Assembly: GCA_003567475.1 (NCBI GenBank)
Contig: PWZL01000102.1
Span: 67,132 to 111,932, forward strand
Direction: 5' to 3'
Origin: Gammaproteobacteria bacterium
GTDB taxonomy: Bacteria; Pseudomonadota; Gammaproteobacteria; Steroidobacterales; PWYM01
Length of the DNA stretch: 44,801 bases
Below are positions 15,506 to 23,465 of this stretch, in pieces. The notes beneath the pieces were generated by a model. It did no database searches. It saw only the letters and a list, made by a program, of their open reading frames with translations, and was not told the origin of the DNA. The position numbers and the translations under genes are program-made. The number at the start of each line of letters is the position of its first letter. The stretch's first letter is position 1.

Positions 15506-16312
15506 ATGCCGAAACAGGCCTCAGCCCCACCGCCACCCGCGGCAGTGCGTCACCACCGACCGCGACACGGTGGCATCGTGGCCGGCCTGATACTGGCCAC
15601 CATCCCGGCTGCCGAAGCCCATTTCTCATGGCTTGAGCTGGTCGACACGGAGGCCGGCCAGGTGCAGGTCGAAGTGGTCTTCGGCCATCACCCTCCAGGC
15701 GATCGGCGCCTGCCCCCGGATCGCGTGGTGGGGGTCGACGTGATCGCGCCCGATGGCAACCGCCGCGCAGCCGTGGCGGACAACACGGGCTGGCATGGCG
15801 AACTCGGCGAGGGTGGCAGTCACGTGGTGGTCGCCCGCCAGCATCCCAGCTTCTGGAGCCGGACTGTCGAAGGGGGCCGGAATGGCTCACGGCGGGAATA
15901 TCCCGATGCGCTGAGCTGCCGGGTCTCGGACAACACGATGAAAACCATCGTGGCAGCCCGGGTCGACGGCGACCCGGCACCCGCAGTCACACGGCCCGTG
16001 GGGCACCCGCTGGACATCATGCCGGAGACGGATCCGACCAGGCTCTCGGCGGGCGACAGCCTCACGCTCCGCGTCCTGCTCCACGGCCAGCCCTGGCAGG
16101 GAACACTGCGCGCCACCTGGGCCGGCTATCCGTCGGCGCATGATGATGATTACCCCGTCCACCTCGACACGGGCCCGGACGGACGCGCGGTGCTGGAGCT
16201 CTCGCGCGGCGGCACCTGGCTGGTGCACGCCAACGCGCAGGCGGATCATCCAGACCCCGAGGTCTGTGACCGCCAGGCGTGGAACGCCGCCTTAAGCTTC
16301 ACCCTGCGCTGA
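15506..16312 (+). CDS. nikK: periplasmic DUF4198/NikK-like component of the nickel/cobalt transporter
   Basis: This 268-residue protein has an N-terminal membrane/export segment (GGIVAGLILATIPAAEA) followed at once by HFSWLELV, so the mature protein would begin with Ala-His or His, a usual feature of DUF4198 (NikK) proteins found with ECF nickel transporters. The rest is predicted beta-rich (Ig-like) with several histidines (HHP, RQHPSFW). It probably hands metal to NikM. I chose the second ATG because GAGGAG lies at the correct distance. The first ATG, 18 bp upstream, lies inside the operator dyad. The Pro/His-rich N-region before the hydrophobic segment is longer than usual. Confidence 0.8.
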   Translation: MPKQASAPPPPAAVRHHRPRHGGIVAGLILATIPAAEAHFSWLELVDTEAGQVQVEVVFGHHPPGDRRLPPDRVVGVDVIAPDGNRRAAVADNTGWHGELGEGGSHVVVARQHPSFWSRTVEGGRNGSRREYPDALSCRVSDNTMKTIVAARVDGDPAPAVTRPVGHPLDIMPETDPTRLSAGDSLTLRVLLHGQPWQGTLRATWAGYPSAHDDDYPVHLDTGPDGRAVLELSRGGTWLVHANAQADHPDPEVCDRQAWNAALSFTLR

Positions 16313-16317
16313 GGCCG

Positions 16318-16791
16318 GTGTTGGCGTGCGCACATCGAGACGGCGTGCTGGTGGCGGGCAGCATGCTCGCGAGTTTGTGGCTATGGGGAGCGACGCCCCA
16401 GGCGCACGCTCACGCCCTGTTGCATGAGGTCAATGAAGGCCGTGCGATCACGCTGCGGCTGTACTTTCCCGATGACGATCGCCCGCTGTTCGAGCCTTAC
16501 CAGGTATTCGCGCCGGACAGTGAACGGCCCTTCCAGACGGGCAGGGTCAACGCACTGGGTGAGCTGACCTTCAGGCCTGACCGACCGGGCGAGTGGCGGG
16601 TACAGGTGACCACCGCGGACGGGCACGGTGCACGCGTAGTGGTCGAGGTCGATGCTGACCTGACCCTCGACGCGACCACGGCACCCGCGTCCGGCTGGAC
16701 GATGGGCGTCGTCACCGGGCTGGGCTGGCTGCTGGGCGTTTTCGGTATCCTCGCCCTGTGGCGGCTGCACCGCTCGACACGGGCGAGCTGA
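16318..16791 (+). CDS. nikL: NikL-like auxiliary membrane-anchored component
   Basis: This protein of about 157 residues has an N-terminal signal/anchor (VAGSMLASLWLWGATPQAHAHA), a periplasmic beta-domain (ALLHEVNEGRAITLRLYFPD ... GEWRVQVTTADGHGARVVVEV) and one C-terminal transmembrane helix (GVVTGLGWLLGVFGILALWRL). This matches NikL, the extra small component of some NikKLMQO transporters. The mature N-terminus is His-rich (HAHALLHE). The start is uncertain: GTG at 16318, just after the nikK stop, is used, with TTG and a later GTG as alternatives. Confidence 0.78.
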   Translation: MLACAHRDGVLVAGSMLASLWLWGATPQAHAHALLHEVNEGRAITLRLYFPDDDRPLFEPYQVFAPDSERPFQTGRVNALGELTFRPDRPGEWRVQVTTADGHGARVVVEVDADLTLDATTAPASGWTMGVVTGLGWLLGVFGILALWRLHRSTRAS

Positions 16792-16806
16792 AGCGGAGCC
16801 CCTGCC

Positions 16807-17457
16807 TTGCACATTCCCGACGGCCTGCTGTCACCCCAGACGTTTCTCCCGGCCTTCGCGCTGGCGGTGCCGGCGTGGTGGTGGGCGATCCGGCGCGCGC
16901 GCCGGCAGCTGGATGACAGCCTGTTGCCGCGCCTGGCCGTATTCACCGCAGTGGCTTTCGTACTGTCCACCCTGATGCTGCCGTTGCCTGGCGGCACGTC
17001 GGGGCACGCACTTGGCGTCGCCCTGCTGGCGCTGTGCTTTGGCGTCCCGCTGGCGTTTCTCGCCTACACGCTGGTGCTGGTGCTCCAGGCGCTGGCGCTC
17101 GGCGCCGGCGGCCTGACGGCCCTGCCGGTCAATGCGTTGTGCATGGGGCTGGTCGGTGCGCTGGTGGCGACCGGCGCCTATCGACTGTTCGCCGGACTGC
17201 ATGCGCCTGGCGCCGTCGTGCTGGCCACCTGGCTGTCGGTGATGGTGTCAGCCACCCTGGTGGCCCTGGTGCTTGGCATGCAACCGCTGATCGCCCAGGA
17301 TGCCACAGGCGGGCCGCTGTTCTTTCCTTTCGGCCCGGCCGTGACCCTGCCGGCCATCCTGCTCCCCCACGCAGTACTGGCGGTGGGCGAAGCGGCCCTG
17401 ACCCTGCTGGTCTGGCGCCATGCGCGGCGCCGACACTGGTTCACCCACCCCGCATGA
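16807..17457 (+). CDS. nikM: ECF transporter substrate-specific component CbiM/NikM
   Basis: This is a 216-residue integral membrane protein with about six or seven helices. The N-terminus MHIPDGLLSP and the GGTSGHALG motif are diagnostic. Residue 2 is His and the loop His falls exactly at residue 67, the two side-chain ligands of the square-planar metal site of NikM (with the Met1 amine and His2 amide). The start is therefore TTG, preceded by GGAG, because any longer reading would destroy the site. Sequence alone does not separate nickel from cobalt, but nikR upstream and NikK/NikL partners favour nickel. Confidence 0.93.
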   Translation: MHIPDGLLSPQTFLPAFALAVPAWWWAIRRARRQLDDSLLPRLAVFTAVAFVLSTLMLPLPGGTSGHALGVALLALCFGVPLAFLAYTLVLVLQALALGAGGLTALPVNALCMGLVGALVATGAYRLFAGLHAPGAVVLATWLSVMVSATLVALVLGMQPLIAQDATGGPLFFPFGPAVTLPAILLPHAVLAVGEAALTLLVWRHARRRHWFTHPA

Positions 17458-18014
17458 GCGCGCAGCGACCGCGCCTTGCACTGCTCGCGTGGGCGTCGGC
17501 GGTCGTGGCGAGCACCCTGATCCATGACCCCGCGATGCTGACTGCCGCCGTAGTGGGCGCCCTGTTCGTCTCCGGAACCGGACGGCTGGGCCTGATCCGC
17601 CGCGCCACGGGCGCCGTGGCGGCCGTCCTGCTGCTGATCAGCGCAGGCTACGTCGCGATGAGCATGCTCACCGCGACTTTCGCGGTCGATGTCCTGCTGC
17701 GGTTCAACCTGCGGGTGCTGTTGATCGCCGTGCTCACCGCGTGGATGCTGCGCGAGGTGCCGCTGCTCCTCGCGCTGTCAGGGTGGCCCACGGCCCAGCG
17801 CTGGCTGCTCATCGTCCAGGCCCAGATCACCCTGTTTCGACGTCTCGCCCAGGACTACCGGCTGGCCCGCCGCAGCCGCAGCACGGTGGCTCCGACCCTG
17901 CGCCAGCGCTATCTCGGTGCGAGCAGCCTGACGCTGGCGGCCCTGGACAAGGCGGTGCATAACGCCGAGACCGTTACGCAGGCGCTGCGGGCGCGCGGAG
18001 CACTCGATGAATGA
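17454..18014 (+). CDS. nikQ: ECF transporter transmembrane component CbiQ/NikQ
   Basis: This 186-residue protein has four to five hydrophobic segments followed by a long basic cytoplasmic region (RRLAQDYRLARRSRSTVAPTLR) that should couple to the ATPase, and a terminal helix with VTQALRARGAL, the conserved A-R-G coupling motif of T components. It is a little short for the family (usually 220-260), mainly at the N-terminus. The ATG overlaps the nikM stop by 4 bp, and its own end overlaps the nikO start by 8 bp. Confidence 0.88.
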   Translation: MSAQRPRLALLAWASAVVASTLIHDPAMLTAAVVGALFVSGTGRLGLIRRATGAVAAVLLLISAGYVAMSMLTATFAVDVLLRFNLRVLLIAVLTAWMLREVPLLLALSGWPTAQRWLLIVQAQITLFRRLAQDYRLARRSRSTVAPTLRQRYLGASSLTLAALDKAVHNAETVTQALRARGALDE

Positions 18015-18819
18015 ACCCCGTGCCCGCGCTGACAGCGCCGCCGCCCTGATCGCACTGGAGGACGTGCATCTCGTCCAGCCGGACGGACGGGTTGCGCTGG
18101 CTGGCATCAATCTGAATATCCGGCGGGGCGAGCGTGTCGTGCTGCTCGGCGCTAACGGCAGCGGCAAGAGTACGCTGCTGAAGCTGCTGGACGCCCTGGT
18201 TTTCCCCACACACGGCCGCTACCTCTTCGAAGGCCGGGCCATGGCGCACGCGGGCGCCGACAGGGCCCGCTCGGTCCGCAGCTTCCGACAACGGGTCGTG
18301 CTGATGTTTCAGCAGCCCGAAGCCATGCTGTTCAATCCGAGCGTCGGCGAAGAGATCGCCTACGGGTTACGTCACCTGCCCATCGACGAGCGGCGGGCGC
18401 GCGTCACCCACTGGGCTTCGCAGCTGGGGCTCAGCGCCCGGCTCGATACCCCACCGTCGGAGCTCTCGGGGGGTGAAAAGCAACGGCTGTGCCTGGCCTG
18501 CCTGCTGGCTGTGGAGCCCGAAGTGCTGCTGCTTGACGAACCGACGGCCAATCTGGATCCGCGCACGGTCGGCTGGCTGCTCGACTGGCTGTCGACGCGC
18601 GAGATCACCAGCGTGGTGGCGACCCATCAACTGGCGATGGCTGGCGAACTCGGCGAGCGGCTGGTCGTGCTTGGCGAGGATCACACAGTCGTCTTCGACG
18701 GGCCGATCGACCAGGGCCTGGACGATCTCAAGCTACTGACAGACCAGGGACTGGCGCATGTCCATCGGCACCGCCATGGCAAGCGGGTGCATCGCCACCC
18801 GCATGGACATGGCGACTGA
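18007..18819 (+). CDS. nikO: ECF transporter ATPase CbiO/NikO with His-rich tail
   Basis: This 270-residue ABC ATPase has Walker A GANGSGKSTLL, Q-loop MFQQPEAMLFN (the ECF-type QxP), signature LSGGEKQRLCLA, Walker B LLLDEPTANLDP and H-loop VATHQLAM. The C-terminus ends in a tail with eight histidines in about 20 residues (VHRHRHGKRVHRHPHGHGD). This may bind the transported metal or sense it in the cytoplasm. It is the last gene of the nickel/cobalt operon and ends 9 bp from a convergent gene, with no obvious terminator in the gap. Confidence 0.94.
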   Translation: MNEPRARADSAAALIALEDVHLVQPDGRVALAGINLNIRRGERVVLLGANGSGKSTLLKLLDALVFPTHGRYLFEGRAMAHAGADRARSVRSFRQRVVLMFQQPEAMLFNPSVGEEIAYGLRHLPIDERRARVTHWASQLGLSARLDTPPSELSGGEKQRLCLACLLAVEPEVLLLDEPTANLDPRTVGWLLDWLSTREITSVVATHQLAMAGELGERLVVLGEDHTVVFDGPIDQGLDDLKLLTDQGLAHVHRHRHGKRVHRHPHGHGD

Positions 18820-18828
18820 CCGACCCGC

Positions 18829-19410
18829 TCAGGGGTTGCGGCCGCGCCGGCCGGTGTCGACGTCGGCCACGCGCCCGTCGACGACGGTGACGATGCGGTA
18901 GAACCGCGCCGGGCCGAAATCATAGATCCACTCTTCTTCGAGGACGACACTCGCGGTCGCGAGCGGGTAGCGCGTGCGCGGGCCGCGCTGACGCAACCGC
19001 TGTGCCTGATCAGCAGGCTCACCGCAGCGCGCGAGCAGTTCGAACACCGTCATGCCGCGTCGCAGATCCTCAGGGCGGCACGACCCCGGCGCTGCCGGCG
19101 TAAAGCCATAGCCGGCACTCTCGATCGCCATGACGCGATCGCTGCGCAGACGGACCTCGCGGATCAGCCGATGCGGACCGAAATTGTAGTACCAGACCTC
19201 TTCGTAGGGCAGCACCGGCACCGCACCGAGCAGCTCGAGGCGCACAGGGACCCTGAGATCCGGCTCACCGCAGGCGGCGATGAGATCGAATCGGCGATCG
19301 CCAACACTGACCAGGCGCCCGTCGCAGCGAAGACTCTGTGCCTGAGCCGGGCCCGTCAGCGACACCATGGCCAGCAGGCCGGCAAAGACGAGGAGCGCGA
19401 AGACACGCAC
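18829..19410 (-). CDS. secreted DUF2845 protein with two tandem modules
   Basis: This is a 193-residue exported protein with signal peptide MRVFALLVFAGLLAMVSLTGPAQA. Two similar modules follow. Module 1 runs SLRCDGRLVSVGDRRFDLIAACGEPD ... VWYYNFGPHRLIREV. Module 2 runs SCRPEDLRRGMTVFELLARCGEPADQ ... EWIYDFGPARFYRIV. Each has Cys, a xxCGEP motif and a (Y/W)-Y-(N/D)-FGP strand, as in DUF2845. The paired cysteines suggest disulfides in the periplasm. GTG at 19410 with GGAG upstream is the best start. Function unknown. Confidence 0.8.
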   Translation of the reverse strand: MRVFALLVFAGLLAMVSLTGPAQAQSLRCDGRLVSVGDRRFDLIAACGEPDLRVPVRLELLGAVPVLPYEEVWYYNFGPHRLIREVRLRSDRVMAIESAGYGFTPAAPGSCRPEDLRRGMTVFELLARCGEPADQAQRLRQRGPRTRYPLATASVVLEEEWIYDFGPARFYRIVTVVDGRVADVDTGRRGRNP

Positions 19411-19438
19411 GGGGTGCTCCAGCAGCGGGTCGGTCTGC

Positions 19439-19487
19439 CAGTCTAGGCAATGGCGCACGGAACTGCACGTCAGCGCGATCTAGACTG
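19439..19487. promoter_or_regulatory. 8-bp inverted repeat (CAGTCTAG / CTAGACTG) in a divergent promoter region
   Basis: CAGTCTAG (19439-19446) and CTAGACTG (19480-19487) are perfect inverse copies, 41 bp centre to centre, about four helical turns. They lie between the DUF2845 gene and the GspE-like gene. Each arm also contains TAGACT, a possible -10 hexamer for the gene it faces away from. It may be an operator pair or two mirror-image -10 elements. Confidence 0.5.
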
Positions 19488-19519
19488 TAACGCCCAATGG
19501 CCACACCAGGACCGCCGTC

Positions 19520-21403
19520 TTGCAGGACACCTACAGCCCCGCCCGCCCGGCGGCCGCCAGCACCCCCCGGCAACTCGAGCGCATCGTGCCCGCGCGCGAC
19601 CCCGCATCCCTGAACACCATCCGCGCCCGCCTGCGACGTATCGGCCCGATTTCGCTGGGCGAGGCGCTGCTCGCTCTGGCACTGGTCAAGCCGGCCGAGC
19701 TGGCAGCCGCGGCGACCCGCAAGGCCGACCAGCCCCAGCGACCGGTGGGCGCCATTCTTCACGAACTCGGCCATGTTGACGAAGAGGGCATCCGCGCGGG
19801 CCTGGCCCTGCAACTCGGCATCCCGCCCGTCGACCTGGCACACTGGCCGCTGGAACCGTCGTTGCTGGCCAGCGTACCGGCCTCACTGGCCCGCAGTCAT
19901 GGCGTCGTGCCACTGTACAAGCAGGACGGCACACTCTACGTGGCAATGAGCAATGTGCTCGACCGAGACGCCCTGGAGGCGTTACGGTTCCGCTCCTCCT
20001 GCGGCGTGGAGCCGGTCTATGCGCCCCGGACCGACATCGACAGGGCCCTCGGTGACCACTACTTCGCCGAGGCGGTGGTGCCGCTCAGCGAGGAGGAATT
20101 GCGCGCCGCAGAATGCGCGCAGACCGACGCCCTGGCGGATACCCGCGAGGAGCCCGCCGCCATCACCGACAACGTGGTGGTCCGCCTGGCCAACCAGATC
20201 ATCGCCGAGGCCTATCGGGCGCGCGCCTCGGATATCCACATCGAGCCTTCGCCGGGCCGCGGACCGACGCTCGTGCGCTTTCGCGTCGACGGGCGACTTT
20301 ACCTGCGCCACAGCATCCCGTGGTCCTATCGCGATGCGTTGGTCTCCAGGTTCAAGGTGATGGCTGGCATGGATATCGCGGATCACCGACTGCCGCAGGA
20401 TGGCAAGATCCGTTTCCGGCGCGCCGGTGCGACGCCGATAGAACTGCGCATCGTCACAATGCCGACTGCCGGGGGGGTGGAGGATGTCGTGATGCGCATC
20501 CTCGCCTCGTCGACCGCGCTGCCGCTGGTCGCGCTCGGACTGCAGGACGACGATCACGCGAAACTGCGTGACATCATCGAGAAACCCTACGGCATCCTCC
20601 TCGTCTGTGGGCCTACCGGCTCCGGCAAAACCACCACCTTGCATGCGGTTGTGCGCCATCTGAATGACGGCGCACGCAAGATCTGGACGGCGGAAAACCC
20701 CATCGAAATCACCCAACCGGGGCTGCGACAGGTGGAAATCAAGTCGCGGGCGGGGCTGACCTTCGCGGCCGCGCTGCGCGCCTTCCTGCGAGCCGACCCG
20801 GACGTCATCATGGTCGGTGAAATCCGTGATCCGGAAACCGCCAAGACCGCCCTGGAAGCCTCGCTCACGGGTCATCTCGTGCTCTCCACGCTGCATACCA
20901 ACACGGCCCCTGAAAGCATCGTGCGACTGCTCGAAATGGGCATGAACCCCTTCAATTTCGCCGATTCCCTGCTGGGTATCCTGGCCCAGCGACTGGTTCG
21001 CTGCCTGTGTCGAACCTGTCGGGAACCCCGGCCAGCTGATCCAGCGCTGCTGGATCAGCTGGCGCGGGAGTATCTCAACGACCACCAGGCGCCGCAGGCC
21101 CGCGTGGACGCCCTGATCGCTCGGTGGCGCGAGAGCTTCGGCACGGACGGCCAGATTACCTTGCAGCAGGCCAGGGGTTGCGAAGCGTGCCGAGGCACGG
21201 GCTACCGGGGGCGGCTCGGGCTCTTCGAGCTGATGCCCGGCAGCGATGATATTCGCCATGCCATTATCCGCGGCGCCGGCGCCGCCGAGCTCTTTCAGCT
21301 GGCCCAGGCGGAGGGCATGCGGACCCTGAAACAGGACGGCATCCTCAAGATACTGGCCGGACAGACCGATCTTGCCCAGGTGCTGGCGGTCAGCCAGCGC
21401 TAG
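19520..21403 (+). CDS. GspE/PilB-type secretion or pilus ATPase, orphan
   Basis: This 627-residue ATPase of the type II secretion/type IV pilus family has an N-terminal MshEN-like domain (about residues 40-200). The catalytic core has the Asp-box region ASDIHIEPSPG, Walker A GPTGSGKTTTL (about 365), RAFLRADPDVIMVGEIRDPETA (Asp and Walker B), a STLHTN His box and a C-terminal four-Cys zinc site (CLCRTC ... CEACRGTGYRG). TTG is the start, with AGGA upstream. No pilin, GspF/PilC or secretin gene is in the window, so it is an orphan or partners with components elsewhere. The residue motif of PilB versus GspE is not decisive. The CBS-domain gene 30 bp downstream is probably in the same operon. Confidence 0.9.
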   Translation: MQDTYSPARPAAASTPRQLERIVPARDPASLNTIRARLRRIGPISLGEALLALALVKPAELAAAATRKADQPQRPVGAILHELGHVDEEGIRAGLALQLGIPPVDLAHWPLEPSLLASVPASLARSHGVVPLYKQDGTLYVAMSNVLDRDALEALRFRSSCGVEPVYAPRTDIDRALGDHYFAEAVVPLSEEELRAAECAQTDALADTREEPAAITDNVVVRLANQIIAEAYRARASDIHIEPSPGRGPTLVRFRVDGRLYLRHSIPWSYRDALVSRFKVMAGMDIADHRLPQDGKIRFRRAGATPIELRIVTMPTAGGVEDVVMRILASSTALPLVALGLQDDDHAKLRDIIEKPYGILLVCGPTGSGKTTTLHAVVRHLNDGARKIWTAENPIEITQPGLRQVEIKSRAGLTFAAALRAFLRADPDVIMVGEIRDPETAKTALEASLTGHLVLSTLHTNTAPESIVRLLEMGMNPFNFADSLLGILAQRLVRCLCRTCREPRPADPALLDQLAREYLNDHQAPQARVDALIARWRESFGTDGQITLQQARGCEACRGTGYRGRLGLFELMPGSDDIRHAIIRGAGAAELFQLAQAEGMRTLKQDGILKILAGQTDLAQVLAVSQR

Positions 21404-21433
21404 CACCACCGCACCAGCCCCCGGAGAACAGCC

Positions 21434-22063
21434 GTGAGAGACCAGCCCATCAGCCGAATCATGACGCCCGACCCGGTCACCGTGACGCCGACAGAGACTG
21501 CCGCTCAGGCCTTTGCCGCGATGCGCACCGCCCGCTGCCATCACCTGCCAGTAGTCGAAGCTGGCGTGCTCGTGGGCATGCTTGGCAGCGCTGACCTCGT
21601 CAAGGCGCTCATCTCTCCATTGGAACCTGATCACCCGCGGAGTGGTCAGGCGCTGCTCGAGACCCGACGGGTGGCAGCCATCATGGCGAGAAGGCTGATC
21701 ACGCTGCCGCAGCAGGCTACGCTGCTCGACGCCGTCAAGGCCCTGGCGCGCGGCGATATCCACGCCCTGCCGGTAGTTGCCCCGGGCAACATGCTCGTTG
21801 GGATCGTCACCTCGACCGATCTGGTCGAGGCGCTGCGCGACACGCTGGTGTACCCCGTCGCGCGGGACACCGGCGATGACGCGGAAACAGCTGCCCACTC
21901 CAGCGCCGTGCCCTCGGCGGCAGCGAGTACCGCACTGCGCGAACTTTACCGCGCTGTCGGGCACTATCTCCATTCAGGGCGGGGCGATCTTGAGCATACT
22001 CGTCTCCTGCAGGCCTGGAGTCACGTCCGCGAGCATCAGCAGAGCCCAGACCTGCCGCGCTGA
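21434..22063 (+). CDS. CBS-domain pair protein
   Basis: This 209-residue protein has two CBS motifs (IMTPDPVTVTPTETAAQAFAAMRTARCHHLPVV and the pair IMARRLITLPQQATLLDAVKALARGDIHALPVV), forming one Bateman module that usually binds adenine nucleotides. A C-terminal helical piece (ALRELYRAVGHYLHSGRGDLEHTRLLQAWSHVREH) has no recognised domain. The start is GTG with GGAGAA upstream. As it follows the secretion-type ATPase by only 30 bp, it may sense nucleotide or energy state for that system. This is inference from position only. Confidence 0.85.
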   Translation: MRDQPISRIMTPDPVTVTPTETAAQAFAAMRTARCHHLPVVEAGVLVGMLGSADLVKALISPLEPDHPRSGQALLETRRVAAIMARRLITLPQQATLLDAVKALARGDIHALPVVAPGNMLVGIVTSTDLVEALRDTLVYPVARDTGDDAETAAHSSAVPSAAASTALRELYRAVGHYLHSGRGDLEHTRLLQAWSHVREHQQSPDLPR

Positions 22064-22085
22064 ATCCAGATCACGCCCTCGGCCG

Positions 22086-22091
22086 TATACT
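22086..22091 (+). promoter_or_regulatory. -10-like element before the lipid-modification operon
   Basis: TATACT matches five of six bases of the sigma-70 -10 box, 50 bp upstream of the leader ATG. No convincing -35 lies 17 bp upstream, so an activator or alternative factor may be needed. Confidence 0.35.
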
Positions 22092-22140
22092 TGTCGTCCG
22101 CGCGACGCCCGGTGGGGGCAGGCGCGATATCGGGGGCACC

Positions 22141-22191
22141 ATGTTTGACGGGAAACCGCCGCGGCCGCAGCGCCGTGCGGCAACAGGATGA
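22141..22191 (+). CDS. 16-codon leader peptide overlapping the amine oxidase-like gene
   Basis: An ATG with a GGGGG ribosome site 5 bases upstream opens a 16-codon frame, MFDGKPPRPQRRAATG. Its TGA overlaps the ATG of the next gene (ATGA). The downstream ATG itself has only AGG immediately next to it, too close to act as a normal ribosome site, so translation of the oxidase gene may depend on this leader. The peptide is rich in Pro and Arg. It is a small-gene call from start, ribosome site and overlap only. Confidence 0.45.
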   Translation: MFDGKPPRPQRRAATG

Positions 22192-23465
22192 AAGTTGCGG
22201 TCGTCGGCACAGGGATTTCCGGCCTCGCAGCAGCGCGCCAGCTCGCCGAGCGGGGCTGCGAACTGGTGGTCTTCGAGGCGCAGTCGCGACTTGGCGGACA
22301 CACACATACGCATTCGGTGGACATCGACGGGCGGGAGTACCGGGTAGATACCGGGTTCATCGTCTTCAACAACCGCACCTACCCCGAGTTCCATACGCTG
22401 TTGCGGACCCTTCAGGTCGAGAGTCGCGACGCGCCCATGAGCTTCAGTGTCCGCTGCGAGGACACGGGCCTCGAGTACGCCGGCACCAGCCTGGACAGCC
22501 TGTTCGCCCAGCGGCGCAATCTGCTGTCGCCGCGGTTTCTCGGTATGCTTGGCGACATCCTGCGCTTCAACCGCATCGCGCCCCGTGACCTGGCGGCAGG
22601 CCACGCCGAGGGTGGACTCGGCGATTACCTGGCCCACCGGGGTTTCGGCGAGCGCTTCATCCGCCACTACATCGTGCCAATGGGTGCCGCGATCTGGTCC
22701 ACTGACCCGGCGCGTATGCTGGCGTTTCCCGCCGCCTTCTTCATCCGGTTCTTCATGAACCACGGCCTGCTCACGCTGGATGATCGTCCGCAGTGGCAGG
22801 TCGTCTCGGGCGGCTCCAGCAGCTATATCGAGCCACTGGCACGACCCTTCGCCGACAACATTCGGCGGAGGTGTCCGGTACGGCGGGTGCGACGCCTGGG
22901 CGACGCCGTCGAAATCCACAGCGATGACTCCGGCTGGGAGCGCTTCGACGCGGTGTTTCTCGCGTGCCACGCGGATGAGGCCCTGGCGATACTCGATGAG
23001 CCGACAGCCCTGGAACACGAGGTTCTCGGTGCGCTCCCCTACCAGCGCAATGAAGCCATCCTGCACACCGACAGCCGCGTCATGCCGCGGCGGTCACGCG
23101 CCTGGGCGGCCTGGAACTATCATGTCATCGGCGCGGGCCAGCCGGTGTGTCTGAGCTACAACATGAATATCCTGCAGGGGATCGAGGCACCGGTAGAGTT
23201 CTGTGTCACGCTCAACAATGCCGAGGCCATGGCGGCGGAGTCGGTGATTGCACGCATGGACTATGCTCATCCGGTCTTCACCCCGGCCAGCGTCAGCGCA
23301 CAGGCGCGGCATGGCGAGCTGCACGCTGGAGGCCGGGTATTTTTCTGCGGTGCCTACTGGGGTTACGGTTTTCATGAGGACGGACTGCGCAGCGCACAGC
23401 GCGCGGTCGGCGACTTCGAGCGCCGCTTCGGCTATGCACAGCGCGATCTACAGCGGTCGGCTTGA
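22188..23465 (+). CDS. FAD-dependent amine oxidase-like protein (COG2907 type)
   Basis: This 425-residue flavoprotein has the N-terminal dinucleotide fold VAVVGTGISGLAAARQLAERG, the flavin motif EAQSRLGGHTHT and a C-terminal FCGAYWGYGFHEDG segment that contacts FAD. It belongs to the predicted amine oxidase/protoporphyrinogen-oxidase-like group that is regularly followed by DUF1365 and a CFA synthase-like gene, as here. That trio is linked to fatty-acid modification in membranes (cyclopropane or methyl-branched/furan fatty acids in some bacteria), and a desaturase-like oxidation of acyl chains is a reasonable guess. The end overlaps the DUF1365 gene by 32 bp. Confidence 0.88.
   Translation: MKVAVVGTGISGLAAARQLAERGCELVVFEAQSRLGGHTHTHSVDIDGREYRVDTGFIVFNNRTYPEFHTLLRTLQVESRDAPMSFSVRCEDTGLEYAGTSLDSLFAQRRNLLSPRFLGMLGDILRFNRIAPRDLAAGHAEGGLGDYLAHRGFGERFIRHYIVPMGAAIWSTDPARMLAFPAAFFIRFFMNHGLLTLDDRPQWQVVSGGSSSYIEPLARPFADNIRRRCPVRRVRRLGDAVEIHSDDSGWERFDAVFLACHADEALAILDEPTALEHEVLGALPYQRNEAILHTDSRVMPRRSRAWAAWNYHVIGAGQPVCLSYNMNILQGIEAPVEFCVTLNNAEAMAAESVIARMDYAHPVFTPASVSAQARHGELHAGGRVFFCGAYWGYGFHEDGLRSAQRAVGDFERRFGYAQRDLQRSA

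Noticed and set aside
19459-19484. second sigma-E-like promoter (GGAACTG ... TCTAGA) before the GspE-like gene
   Set aside because: The spacer is only about 13 bp, too short for a sigma-E promoter.
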